DNA from: Blepharisma japonicum
Taxonomy: Eukaryota; Ciliophora; Heterotrichea; Heterotrichida; Blepharismidae
NCBI GenBank assembly: GCA_949751835.1
Contig: CATKHK010000017.1
Location: forward strand, 434,001 to 498,000
Direction: 5' to 3'
Length of the DNA: 64,000 bases
In this document: positions 23,464 to 34,679 of the stretch, piece by piece
Position numbering within the stretch: position 1 is the first letter of the stretch
How the letters are laid out: each line of letters opens with the position of its first letter
Position numbers and translations under genes: made by a program
Notes under the pieces: generated by a model
Database searches by the model: none
What the model was told of the DNA's origin: nothing
Seen by the model: only the letters and a program-made list of their open reading frames with translations

Positions 23464-26400
23464 ATGGAAGACCCGATTATATGCTTTGGAGCATTTTTCT
23501 TCGGTCTAGCCATGGGTTTAGTGAGTTCAAAGCCTAATATAGCGCCAAGTCCTTCGGTGAACGCACAAGCCCCAGCGAAAAAAAGAAAACGCCATAGAAA
23601 ACGTCAAAGTGTGTTGATATCTCCACCTCCTCTTGTTTTAGATGGCCCTTCTTCTTATGATATCCAAAAAGAAGAAATGGAAGCCTTAGCTGCAATATAC
23701 GAAGAAGATCTAATAATTCTAAAGCCACTTACAGAAAATAGTGAAGCTTCGTATAAAATATTTTTACGTCCAAATTTAAGATCTTCCCAAGACACATTTT
23801 GTTCTGTATATCTATTGGTAAAATATTCAAATAAGTATCCTCAAATTGCACCAGAAATTGACCTGATAAACTCAGTAAATATCCCAATCGAAGTTGTCAG
23901 AAGAACTAAAGAACAGTCCATTTCTTTAGCAAATGAAAAAGCGAAGGTGAATGAGCCAATGATATACAGTATCTGTGAGCTGATCCAATCTGAACTTTTA
24001 AACCAAAACTCGTTGCCTACAACTGTGCAGCCATTTATTGAAGAGTCTAAAGTGAACTCAAACCTCATGGATAATATATATGAAGAGCTTAAAAAAAAGC
24101 GAAAAAGGAAAGAATATGAAGAGCCAATGCAGCTGAACACTGCAATTGATATAAAAGAAATTGACAGACAGCTCGATATTGACCTTGAGCCTGATGACTG
24201 CCACGCAATCAGCGGGTTCGACTATAAAAGATATTTTGACGAAGAAGTAAGGATTGGCCAAGGAGGTTTTGGCAGCGTTTACAAGGCTAGAAACAAAATT
24301 GATAAATGCTTTTACGCTATAAAAAAGATCAGACTGAAAGGAAAAAAGAAATCTTACATTAATTACATCTTAAAAGAAGTTTTATTGTTATCCAGACTTC
24401 AACATCAGCATATTGTGAGGTACCATAACGCCTGGTTTGAAGAAGAAACTGAAAGTGATAAAGAAGACGAAAGCAGCGAAAGTGAAGAGTCCAATGAATC
24501 AGAAAGCGAAACATCAGAAGTATCCAGTGAGTCCAGCTCAAGTGAAGACAAAAACTGGATCCTTGCTTTTGAAAGGTCAAGCGGACATGTAGAACCTGTC
24601 GTCTGACAAGATGAAGGAGATATGACGTCTAACGCCAGCAAACTTTATATACAGATGGAATACTGTGCAGGAGACACTTTAAGAAGTGTACTAGATGAAC
24701 GTCTACCAAGTGCTGCAGAAAATTGAAAAATGTTCAGAGAAATCCTACAAGGCTTGGTTTACTTACACTCAAAAGATATGATTCACAGAGACTTGAAACC
24801 TTCTAATATCTTCTTAGATGGCAATGGAGAAGTAAAGCTTGGCGATTTCGGACTAGCAACCACTACAAATTTAAAGCAGGAAAAAAAAGACCAAAATAAA
24901 AATAAATCAGGGACTGAAAATTTCAGTGCAGGGGTGGGGACACCTTTATACTGCTCTCCAGAACAGCTGAATTCAGGTAAGTATGACCAAAAATCTGACA
25001 TGTACTCATTAGGTCTTATTTTCTATGAAATGTGGAGAAATTTCGGCTCAATGATGCAGAGGATTGACGAGCTAAATCAACTGAAAAATGGACGAAAACT
25101 GCCAGAGGACTTTGAGAAAGCAGTTTCCCCAGAAATTGTAAGAATCATTATGTGGCTAACTGACCAAAATTCAGAAAAACGACCTACTGCTCAAGAGCTA
25201 TTGCAAAGCGGATTGTTGCCACATAATATTGATAAGCGAGCTTTTGAAGATTTTGTGAGGGTTTCACTGAATCCGATTAACACTGAATACCGAATGCTGA
25301 TGGGATCAATATTTTCTAAGCCTAACCCAGATACTTTGGAGTATACCTATAATATGACAGACTGGATTGCTGAAGCCCCAACGACGAAGAGGAGAAAGAA
25401 AAAGGTGGAAGCAATGCTGAGGAGCAATATTACTGCGAAAATTAGAAGGGTATTAAATAAAGCAGGAGCTGTCGAGCTTGATGCACCATTAATTTATCCT
25501 TTTTCAGGAAAAATTTCGGTCTCTTCGCAAGATCGCAAAGGTGTCACAAGCAAGAAATTGATTGATTGCCATGAGAATATACCCAGATTTATGGACCAGT
25601 CAGGGCTGATTGTTCAACTTAGTAATAATACCGTTTGTCCTTGGGCTAGGATTATTTCAAGGAAAAACCTTGGAGGCATCCTTAAGCGGTACTCAATTAC
25701 AAATGTTTACAGAAATCAAGGAGAAGGAGAGCATCCAGTGCAATGTGCAGAAGCAAGTGTAGATATTTTGTATGACCCGGACTCTTTAGGAATGTATAAA
25801 TATTGGTTTGAGGCTGAAATTATGAAGCTAACACTTCTGTGCATTGATCAATTTAGCAAGGAATTGCCTTTAATTGAGGTTGCGGTAAGTGATTCACGTA
25901 TTTTGGATTCAATTTTAGATTTTTGCGAAATTCCTGTGGAAAAAGATACTATGGAGTTGAGACAAAAAGTTCTAAGTACTTGTGCAAGTATAAAAAGAAA
26001 AAAATGGGCAAAAGTGAGGGAAGATTTGGTCAATTTAGGCATCCATTCTGGAGTTGCTGAAAAGATCGGGGCGCTGTTTAAAATGAGAGGCAGCAGAGAA
26101 AGCATTGTTGAAGGACTAAAAAAGCAGCAGATTTGGAGGGATAGAGCTCTAGTAAGGATTTTGGACGACGAACTCAAAAATCTAGAAGAAAAGTCCAAAG
26201 AATTCGGGTTCAGTTTTGTAGTAGACTTAGGACTAATTCCTGATGAAATCCTTCATTATTCAGGTCTCCTTTATAATATCAGCTCATTACAAAACATCGT
26301 CAAAGGACATAAAATTGCAAAAGAGCGAGTAATTATTGCATCAGGTGGGCGATATGACAATCTTCTTTCTCATTACGCATACCCTGAAGAAGCCAAACAA

Positions 26401-26937
26401 ATGAAGCCAGGCCACATATGTGGGCTTGGCTCAAGGATTTTTATTGAAAAAATCTTTTTAATTCTATTACAAGGAGACTTTGATCATTTAGTCAAAGGTC
26501 CATTGATTTTTGTATCTTGCAATTCACAACTACAAAAATCCTCAAAACTCCAAGACGATAACACCCTCCTCAACCGTGAAAAAATTACCCTAATCTTAGA
26601 GCTCTGGAAAAAAGGCCTCTCCGCCATCTACAACTACAACGACATGTCAGACGATGAAATCATGGACTCCTGCCGACGGTACCGGATCAGGTTTTGGGTG
26701 TTCCTCGAAATTGCCCCACAAGAAGAATCAAAAGACCTGATCAGGGCCAAAGTAAAAGACTTCGGCAAAGCCATCACAGACGAGTTCAGAAAGGACCGAA
26801 GCGATTTTGGCAAAGAGACGTCAAGAATTACTACAGACAAAAAAGGGGTGTTAGACTTTATACAAGAACGCATGAAGAAGCACTCAGGAGACCTGGTGAT
26901 GACTTATCCACAAAGTGCTATGAAAGTGATTAATTAA
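23464..26937 (+). CDS. GCN2: GCN2-type eIF2-alpha kinase with hydrophobic N-terminus
   Basis: 1157 aa with TGA at 24604 and 24724 read as Trp. Domains in order: hydrophobic stretch (5-21), RWD (about 58-175), kinase domain (about 260-590) with glycine loop IGQGGFGSVYK, an acidic Ser/Glu insert (about 335-365) as in eIF2-alpha kinases, HRDLKPSN near 441 and DFGLATTT, then a histidyl-tRNA-synthetase-like domain (about 655-1150). RWD plus kinase plus HisRS-like is specific to GCN2, which senses uncharged tRNA and phosphorylates eIF2-alpha. The usual GCN2 has no N-terminal hydrophobic segment. If Met17 is used instead, the N-terminus MGLVSSKPN fits N-myristoylation. The ATG at 23464 sits in an A-rich context and is preferred. 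Confidence 0.9.
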
Positions 26938-26962
26938 ATATGAATTATTCTCTTAATAAGTA

Positions 26963-27574
26963 ATGGAGGAAGAACTCTTATTCAGAGTCATCATTGTAGG
27001 AGATACTGGGGTTGGGAAATCCTGCGTATTGTTGAGATTTAGTGAAAACATTTTTAAGGAACAGCACAATGTGACGATTGGGGTAGAATTTGGCACAAAA
27101 ACTGTTAGGATTAATGATCAGCCTATAAAGTTACAAATTTGGGACACAGCGGGGCAGGAAAGTTTTCGAAGCATAACCAGAAGCTTTTATAGAAGGGCAG
27201 ATGGAGTTTTATTAGTATATGATACAACTGCAAAACATACCTTTGAAAATTGTGAATATTGGCTGGATGAGATACGCCAAAATGCTTCAGCTGATGTTGT
27301 TTTGTATCTAGTCGCCAATCAAGTTGACCTAATTGACTCTGGAGAAGCGAGAGAAGTTACTACAGAAGAGGGCAGAAAGTTCGCTGAAAGACACCAGCTA
27401 GCAGGATTTAAAGAGACTTCCGCAAAAAGTGGGCTTAATGTTGAAGAAACTTTTATGGATTTCACAAGAGTTCTATATGAGAGATGGAAAGATAGGAAAG
27501 AAATAGAGCCAGCACCGCAACCAAAAATTGAACTAAGAGCGACAAAGTTGAAGAAAAAGAAGAAATGCTGCTAA
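26963..27574 (+). CDS. Rab GTPase (Rab2/4/14-like)
   Basis: 203 aa. Glycine-rich P-loop GDTGVGKS (13-20), switch I with TIGVEFGTK, switch II WDTAGQESFRS and SITRSFYRRADG, which are characteristic of Rab2/Rab4/Rab14. G5 is ETSAKSG. The C-terminus KKKKKCC is a double-geranylgeranylation site. The G4 box reads NQVD (119-122) instead of NKxD, a change in the guanine-specificity motif. Regulates vesicle traffic, probably at ER-Golgi or endosomal membranes. Its start is 25 bp after the GCN2 stop, on the same strand. Confidence 0.9.
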   Translation: MEEELLFRVIIVGDTGVGKSCVLLRFSENIFKEQHNVTIGVEFGTKTVRINDQPIKLQIWDTAGQESFRSITRSFYRRADGVLLVYDTTAKHTFENCEYWLDEIRQNASADVVLYLVANQVDLIDSGEAREVTTEEGRKFAERHQLAGFKETSAKSGLNVEETFMDFTRVLYERWKDRKEIEPAPQPKIELRATKLKKKKKCC

Positions 27575-27597
27575 TTCTTTTGATTATTTAAAATAAT

Positions 27598-29073
27598 ATG
27601 GATAGTGATATACACGGAGTAGTCGAAAAATATCTGACATCTGGCCAAGATATTGACCAGATTTTAAAGGAAAACAAAGACAGAATTCAGACAATCACAC
27701 AAGCGCTCCAAGATATCATGAATGCTGGGTATTTTGATATACTAAATAGTGCCCAAGATTTAGTAGACTTAGCAAACAGCCAAGACTGCAAGGCAAGCCT
27801 AAGCATCCCAGAGCCTATTAAAATCCCAGAAAAACCTGATATGACTGAAAAAACTGAAATCTCTGAAATAATTTGAAGAGCTGTAGACTGTGAAAAATAC
27901 TTTGAAGCTATTGATTTGATAATAAAGGAAATAGAAAAAGATCAGTCAGAAGAGTTGATAGATATCCTTATTTATATTTGTGACCCAAAACAAAGATCAT
28001 TATTTTTAGAAGACGAGGAAAAGACCAGGGAATGGTTAGCTGGATTTACACTTATTATTAAAAATTTTGACAAATTGCCTGAGCTAAATTTTGAGATTGG
28101 GAAATATTGCGAAAGTGATTTATCAGAATCCTTGTGCAGGTTTTGGTTGGAGCAGTTTAGCTTATGTTTAAAACAAGTTACAGATAAATCAAGCATAGAG
28201 GATATCCAGAAAATTTTTTCTAAGGCAATTTCTGTACTAAAATATGAGTTCCACGAAGGGAAACTCCAAGATTTTTTGGCTAATAAGAACTTCGATATAA
28301 AAATTCACCTGGAAAACACAAGTAATTTAAGCGATTTTATATTAAAAGACTCGTTAGAAGCTATAAAGCCTCATATTGTTAATATTATCCAAAGCACACA
28401 AGATCTCAAAAAACTTATGATTTTTTTAACAAATAGAGAAAAAAGTGATTATGGGATCCCTGATTTATGAGACATAATCAAAGATGAATGGCAAGAAAAA
28501 TTAAAAAATATTATTATTGAAGCCTTATTTTTTTTAACTAATTTAAATGCAGAAGACTCTGAACAAGACTTTGAAAAGAGAACTGAAGGAATAGTGGAAT
28601 TATTAATGATGCTTAAAACTGAAGAATTTACCGATTATTTTGAAGAGCTAAGAGGAGAGTGTATAGAGAAGCTCAAAGAGGAATTAAAAAATTACGAAAA
28701 TAAGCTCTATGTGGCTTGTGTGCTGCATCATTTACAAACTTCTAAGTTCGTGAATGCACTGTTTCAAGAGGTTGCGCAGTTTTCAGAGCTTCAGGAGGAC
28801 TATTTGATGGAATGGATTGAAAATTCTAAAAATAAAAGTGATTTTGAGGTAGCAAGAGAAGTTAGAAAAATGTGTGGGGATGATACTTTTATTTTGAAAG
28901 GAAAGCATTCGAGTTTATTAGAAATTTCTGAAGATAGAAAATTATTTGCTGATATTCTTGGGCTGCAAACATCAGAACAAGAAAGTGAAAGTATTAGTCT
29001 GCCAGAGAAAAAGCCAAGAATCGAGAGGCTTCAGCTTCCTCCAAGGTTTATTCCACATCTCATCCAAGCTTAA
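27598..29073 (+). CDS. Helical hypothetical protein
   Basis: 491 aa with TGA at 27874 and 28468 read as Trp. Starts 23 bp after the Rab gene on the same strand. It is Glu/Asp/Leu/Lys-rich and almost entirely predicted helical, with amphipathic patterns reminiscent of an ARM/HEAT-like or other helical-repeat scaffold; no motif pins this down. The C-terminal segment is KKPRIERLQLPPRFIPH. No signal peptide or membrane segment. Function unknown. Confidence 0.7.
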
Positions 29074-29275
29074 TCAATTAATTCTGAAATTTATTTCTTA
29101 GAATATTCAATCATAATCTTAAAAATAATTTGACTTTTTATTATTTTAATTATTAAATATCTAAACATCAAACTTTTAATTTTAGAATCAAAATATTATG
29201 ATTCTATAGTAATCCATGTTTATGTAAAATTTTCACAAATTTTATTTTAAAAATTTCCCATTTCAGTCACAGAAG

Positions 29276-29878
29276 ATGAACTCAAATCTCCCCATCCAAA
29301 TCAAAGTTGTAATTCTCGGTGACTCCGGTGTTGGCAAATCTAGCATTATCTTACGTTTTGTCTATGACGACTTTAAAGGCGAAACAGATTCCACCATTGG
29401 AGCAGCTTATAAAGGCAAAGTCTACCAACATAACAACTGCAATATCCAATTCAATATTTGGGATACTGCAGGTCAGGAAAAATTCAAAAGTTTAGCAAAA
29501 ATGTACTATAGGGACGCAACAGCAGCAATTTTGGTTTATGATATCACAAATTCACAAACCTATGATGGGCTAAAAGAATGATACAGAGAACTTAAAGAGT
29601 TTGGCCCAGAAGATATCATCCTTTGTATTGCTGGAAATAAAGAAGATTTGGTGGATTCAGAAAGTGTTCAACTAGACACTGTTGAAGAATTTGCAGAATC
29701 CATAGGAGCGTATTATAAGAGAACCTCTGCAAAAACTAATTATGGAATTGATATGATTTTTAAAGAAATTGCTAATAAAGTATGTGCTGATAGGAGAACA
29801 ACTCAGCAGACAATTTTAGGCTCAATGACACTTTTGCAAGATAATGCACCTCAAAAGAAAAAAGGATGCTGTAACTAA
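29276..29878 (+). CDS. Rab GTPase (Rab5/21/22-like)
   Basis: 200 aa with TGA at 29579 read as Trp (LKEWYRE). P-loop GDSGVGKSS, switch I STIGAAYKGK, switch II WDTAGQEKFKSLAKMYYRDA, G4 NKED, G5 TSAK. The TIGAA and SLA.MYYR signatures are those of the Rab5/Rab21/Rab22 group that acts on early endosomes and endocytic vesicles. The C-terminus GCCN carries a prenylation cysteine pair. An ordinary 200 bp spacer precedes it. Confidence 0.9.
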
Positions 29879-30126
29879 GAGATAATTTTTATTTCTTAAA
29901 ACGTGATATTTATAAAAGAATTATTTATAATTAGTGAATTACCTTAAAACTTCAAATAAAAATGCTTACGCCTTTTAATAAGATAATTATTTAAATAGAG
30001 CTATTTCTTGTTTAAAAATCATAAGGTTGTATGCATCAAAATTATTCTAATATCAAATTTTAAAGAATTCGCAATAGATTTTAAGGAAAACTTGCATAAT
30101 ATCGTTACGTCACATTGTTTACAAAA

Positions 30127-32085
30127 ATGGGTCTTGAAGAAGAGAGACAAAAAGTTAATTTTTGTGTGACTAACTTTTCCCGTTTTTTAATTCCTCATAT
30201 ACTTCCAGAAGTTACTTTTGAAAGATGGAGAGAGCTCAAAGAAAAAATCATTAAAGTTCCTGCCTTAATTAATTCATTAGAATGCTACTCAGATACAAGA
30301 GAAGATGCCCTTAATAGAGGAATTAGACACGGAATGGCATTAAGAGATTTCAGTATCAGAGAAAAATTAACCTCTGCAGAAAGAAGAATTGTTATGGGTT
30401 TCTTTCCCCAGCTGAGTCCTTACATTCTTCACTATGATTTCTTTATGAATGGTTTTTATCTTCAGGCGAGTGAGGAACAAAAAGCTCAATTTGCAGATAA
30501 ATTTGAAACCTTAGAAGTTGTTGGCTGTTATGCTCAAACTGAGCTTGGCCATGGCTCAAATGTACGAGGACTTGAAACTCAAGCCATCTATCACGCTGAA
30601 AGAGATGAGTTTATTTTGAACAGCCCTACAATAACATCAATGAAGTGATGGATTGGAGGGCTTGGCATTGCTGCAACCCATGCATTAGTTGTTGCTAAAC
30701 TTATTGTGAAAGAGCAAGATCTAGGCCCACATACATTTTTCGTCCAAATCAGAAACATGAAGACTCATTCCCCATTGCCTGGAATTTTTGTAGGAGATAT
30801 AGGCCCGAAGCCAGCAAATCATTGCACGGATAATGGATTTTTAAGGTTTGAATTTGCTAGAGTCCCAAAAAGTACAATGCTAACTAGATTTGCAAAAATA
30901 AATGAAAAAGGAGAATATGAAATTTTAGATCCAAACGCTTTAAAAATTTTATATTCCTCAATTGTAAGAGCCAGAACTAATTTAGTCAAAGACGCTTGGC
31001 ATTTTTCAGTCATAGCTGCTACCATTGGCATTCGCTATTCATTAGTAAGAGAGCAATTCCCAGACCCAGAAAATCCTAAAGCTGAGCGAAAGCTAATCGA
31101 TTATCAAATCCAAAGATATAAGCTATTCACAGTCTTATCAAGACTCTACGCAACAGTATTTGTGAGGTCTTCAATTACTGAGCTTTATAACGAATCTGAA
31201 AGAAGAATGTTAACTTTTGATGGCTCTTTATTAGGAGAACTGCATGCTTTATCGTCACTTTATAAAGGATATATCACATCAATAACATTAGAAAATATTG
31301 AAACCTGCAGAAGATGCTGCGGAGGGCATGGATATTCTATGTATTCAGGCCTCCCAAGCTTATACGCTACCTATTTGCCTTCAGTCACTTATGATGGCGA
31401 CAATAGTATACTAACCCTTCAAGCAGTCAGATATATGGTAAATACCATTAAAAAAATCAATAAAGGCCAGCCTATCCCTGATAAATATTCCTTTTTAGCC
31501 AAGCCCATCCCTAATCTTTCAGGAACCCAAAACCCAGCCTGTCCTAATTTCCACCAAGCTTGCTTCCAAGCTATTTCTCATTACACCTTGCACAAGCTAG
31601 CTAAAAAAGAAGCTGACTATCTCAAAGTTGGGGCAAAAAAAGAAAAAATTTGGTCAGATTATTTACAAGTAGAAGGAATTGAGGCTGCAGAAACCTTTTT
31701 TTACGTTTCATCCCATGAAGATTTTATTAAAGGACTATCATTAATTACTGACCAAAGCACTAGACAAGCTATTGAATATTTACGTCAAATTTATGCTATA
31801 AGCGAGATGGAGAAATACAATGGACTTCTTATAAACCTAGGAGCGTCGGTAGAAACCATTGAAAATATGAAGCAGACGCTATTAGAAGCTCTAGATAAAA
31901 CAAGAAATAACGCGATTGGGCTTATAGAAGCTTTTGATGAGCCAGATGAAATTTTAAATTCGGTGCTTGGGAGAAGAGATGGGAATGTTTATCAGTCTAT
32001 GCTGAATGCAGCAAAATATTTGAACCCTATTAATAAGACTAGTGTCTACCCAGGGATTCAGCAATATTTAAGGCCTAAAATTTAG
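30127..32085 (+). CDS. ACOX: Acyl-CoA oxidase (peroxisomal beta-oxidation)
   Basis: 652 aa with TGA at 30646 read as Trp (SMKWWIGG). The ATG at 30127 follows an A-run. The acyl-CoA dehydrogenase/oxidase core is clear: CYAQTELGHGSNVRGLETQA, the middle beta domain, then CRRCCGGHGYSMYSGLPSLYATYLP. It oxidises acyl-CoA to trans-2-enoyl-CoA, passing electrons to oxygen as H2O2. The place of the catalytic base of the family (Glu in a Y/F-E-G motif) reads TYDGDNS, so Asp423 is in its position. The C-terminus PKI is not a standard PTS1. The stop codon is only 1 bp from the stop of the convergent gene. Confidence 0.93.
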
Positions 32086-32086
32086 A

Positions 32087-33070
32087 TTATTTAGAACTTT
32101 TCTTGATTTTTAAATTCTTTGAATTGACTAGCATCAGTTGAAGCATTTTTTCTAAAGCTTCACATTCATTTGTGATCCTTTCTTTATAGAACCCGTAAAT
32201 TCCGATATAAGTTATGCATTGTTCGAATTCGATATAGGAAATTCTATCAGCAATTGTGTCAACACTCATAACAAGTCTAAAAATCCTAGCTGTTTCTAGA
32301 TTTGTAACTAGTCCAGGAATGAATTTTACATCAATCCCGAGCTGTACCATATTAGCGAGTTTTATCATTTTTGGAGAAATTAACTCTTGTGTGGAATATC
32401 TCATGAAAAATAATTGTAATAATTTCCTATTTTTTCGTAAAATTTCTTCGATTTCAATTGACTCAAAAGCTTGCTTCCAATTAGAAAAATTTATATCAAT
32501 ATAATCCAGTCTATGCCCAGGTATCGTTATATTACTCAATAAAGTTTCTAAATTACTCTGTATGCTTTTTCCTTGAATATTTAACTCCGATATCTCTACC
32601 ATCAAGTTTATAAACTTAATTAAATCAACTTTTCCTTTTAGGCAGACCTGATGGAATATTAAATTTGCTTTTTTTATAGTAAAATACCTTGATAATAAGT
32701 TAAGCTCGGTAACCAAAATTCTGAACTGTGTAATTGTTATGCAATTTTGGCTTCAGTCTGAAAAACTGGAATATTTCAAAAAAATTTCCTTTAAAATTTC
32801 TAATTATTTCATACTGAAATTCTGAAAACCAATTCTAAGGACTATTCTGTCGACTTCTGGGTCAGGGGTTGCGAGATTTCCTGCACATGTGTTTGCTCGT
32901 GATCCCATCGTTAGTGTGGTTTGTCGAGAGTCAGGCCTCAAAAGTTTCCCTGACTGGGTCCTTTGTAAAGTTGTTCTTTCTAGGTCTACTCTTATGTCAT
33001 TCAGCCCGTTTAGTTCATTTTTCAGCTTATTAAGCTCTTCAGCTTGTTTTGCTAAATAAGGAGTTTGCAT
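32087..33070 (-). CDS. Hypothetical protein with N-terminal coiled coil, one 15-nt intron
   Basis: 322 aa from exons 32815-33070 and 32087-32799, with one TGA in exon 2 read as Trp. A short coiled coil (AKQAEELNKLKNELNGL) and a Thr/Arg/Ser-rich linker precede a mostly helical C-terminal domain with repeated I/L-rich helices (LVTELNLLSRYFTIKKAN, KVDLIKFINLMVEISEL). The helix pairs look a little like degenerate EF-hands without calcium ligands. Function unknown. The splice joins phase-1 ends and keeps one long frame from the start to the stop next to acyl-CoA oxidase. Confidence 0.65.
32800..32814 (-). other. 15-nt intron of the convergent hypothetical gene
   Basis: GTATGAAATAATTAG on the minus strand, phase 1, A at position 10. 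Retention would give an in-frame TAA (AGT ATG AAA TAA). Removal gives FKILKEIFLKYSSFSDW and continues to the 209-residue exon. Confidence 0.75.
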
Positions 33071-33092
33071 ATTATCTAAAGTAATTAACTTA

Positions 33093-34499
33093 TTAAGTTC
33101 TTTTAAGCATCATTTCAGTGAATTCTCTGAAGTCAATGACTCCATCTCCGTTCAAATCGACCTCGTTTATGATTTCCTGCCACAGATCTTCTCTATATGA
33201 GTGATGCCTTCCTAGAACCCCTTTAAGCTCTTCTGCTGTGATAGTCCCATTTCCATCCAAATCAAAAGCCCTAAAAGCTGCTTCTAATTTTTCTCTACTA
33301 AGAAGCCTGGTTCTATTCAAAGTTGCAGCTATGAACTCATTATAATCAATTTCTCCTGATTTGTCTATATCTACTTGTGACATAATTCTGGATACTTCGG
33401 CATCTACATCTTCGAACTGATTACTGTATAAGATTCTAAAACCTTCTATAAGCTCGTCTCGTGAGAGGGTTCCACTGTTATCTGCATCTAAGGATTTAAA
33501 TAATGTTAACATTTCTTCCTGCTCTTGTTTTGTGGAAAGTTGGCTTGCCATAAAAGAAAAAGTCGCTTTTTGTAGTGCTCGCTCAGCACGGAAAGTTTGC
33601 AAATTAGTGAAAATGCTACGAGCTGTAGCAGGGTTAATAGGAGTTCTGCTTGCATTGTGCATCCATGGGTGATTGAGTGCTTCTCTTGCAGAGATTCTTC
33701 TTTGAGGCTCAAAGGTAAGCATTTTCGATATCAAATCTTTAGCTTCAAAGCTGATATTATCCCACTCAGGGCTTGGGTAGCTATATCTCCCCGCAGCAAC
33801 CCTTCTTAAAATTTGCTCATCAGTATTTCCTCCGAATGGAGGATACCCAGCTAAGAAAATATACATATTCACCCCAGCACTCCAAATATCGCACCTCTCA
33901 TCATATAATTTTTTCAATACTTCAGGTGCTATATAATAAGGAGTCCCAAACTTTTGAGTTAATTGAACTCCTGGAGTGAAGAACTGGGCAGTCCCGAAAT
34001 CAATGACCTTCAAATTTGCATCAGGTTCTGGAGTGTCCAATAAAAAGTTTTCTGGCTTTAGATCTCGGTGAACTATATTTCTTTCATGGCAGTATGCTAG
34101 TACAGATAGAATTTGCCTCATATATTCTGCAGCCACTGCTTCTGAAAATGAGCCATTGTTGATGATTCGGTCAAATAGTTCACCTCCGTTGCATAATTCA
34201 GTAATTAAATAGTAATTCTTTTCGTCTTGATAAAACTCGTAGAGCTTTAGCACATTAGGATGGTCCAATGATCGTAAGACAGAAACTTCATTGAAAAAAG
34301 TCTGCCTCTCTTCTTCGCTACGAAGAGTCTTCTTGTGAATGGTTTTCACTGCACGAGCTTCACCAGTAACTCTATGAGTGATTTTTCTGACACTCCCAAA
34401 CGCCCCATCACCTAGTTTCGAGCCAATTCGATATGTATCTCTCAGCTTCCCCGTCCTTTCGACTACAAAGTCACCATGTGTAACACGGATAGACTCCAT
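33093..34499 (-). CDS. Calcium-dependent protein kinase (CDPK), four EF-hands
   Basis: 468 aa, no in-frame TGA. Kinase domain about residues 22-285 (GDGAFGSVRK, HRDLKPENFLL, DFGTAQFF, GTPYYIAPEVL), a junction of about 30 residues, then four canonical EF-hands: DADNSGTLSRDE, DIDKSGEIDYNE, DLDGNGTITAEE and DLNGDGVIDFRE. Calcium binding to the EF-hand domain relieves the junction's inhibition. There is no Gly2 or Cys for lipid anchoring (MESIRV), so it is probably soluble. Typical of ciliates, plants and apicomplexans; an exact subfamily is not claimed. It follows HSP90 on the same strand with about 180 bp between. Confidence 0.95.
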   Translation of the reverse strand: MESIRVTHGDFVVERTGKLRDTYRIGSKLGDGAFGSVRKITHRVTGEARAVKTIHKKTLRSEEERQTFFNEVSVLRSLDHPNVLKLYEFYQDEKNYYLITELCNGGELFDRIINNGSFSEAVAAEYMRQILSVLAYCHERNIVHRDLKPENFLLDTPEPDANLKVIDFGTAQFFTPGVQLTQKFGTPYYIAPEVLKKLYDERCDIWSAGVNMYIFLAGYPPFGGNTDEQILRRVAAGRYSYPSPEWDNISFEAKDLISKMLTFEPQRRISAREALNHPWMHNASRTPINPATARSIFTNLQTFRAERALQKATFSFMASQLSTKQEQEEMLTLFKSLDADNSGTLSRDELIEGFRILYSNQFEDVDAEVSRIMSQVDIDKSGEIDYNEFIAATLNRTRLLSREKLEAAFRAFDLDGNGTITAEELKGVLGRHHSYREDLWQEIINEVDLNGDGVIDFREFTEMMLKRT

Positions 34500-34679
34500 T
34501 AATGTTTATTTGATTTTTTTTGGTTTCTGTTTTAAAGGGAGATTAGGGTAAAAATTTACTTTAAATATCAAGCTAAGTTCGAAAAATAACAATTTTTTTG
34601 AAATTTTACATTTTTAAGTACCATCTTTTATAATTATTTAAGGAGAAAACAATTTTGCAATTAATTATTTAATTAAATT

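Noticed and set aside
32221-32245. GTTCGAATTC-type tRNA B-box look-alike
   Set aside because: Inside a coding exon and without an A box or acceptor stem; no tRNA was found in the window.
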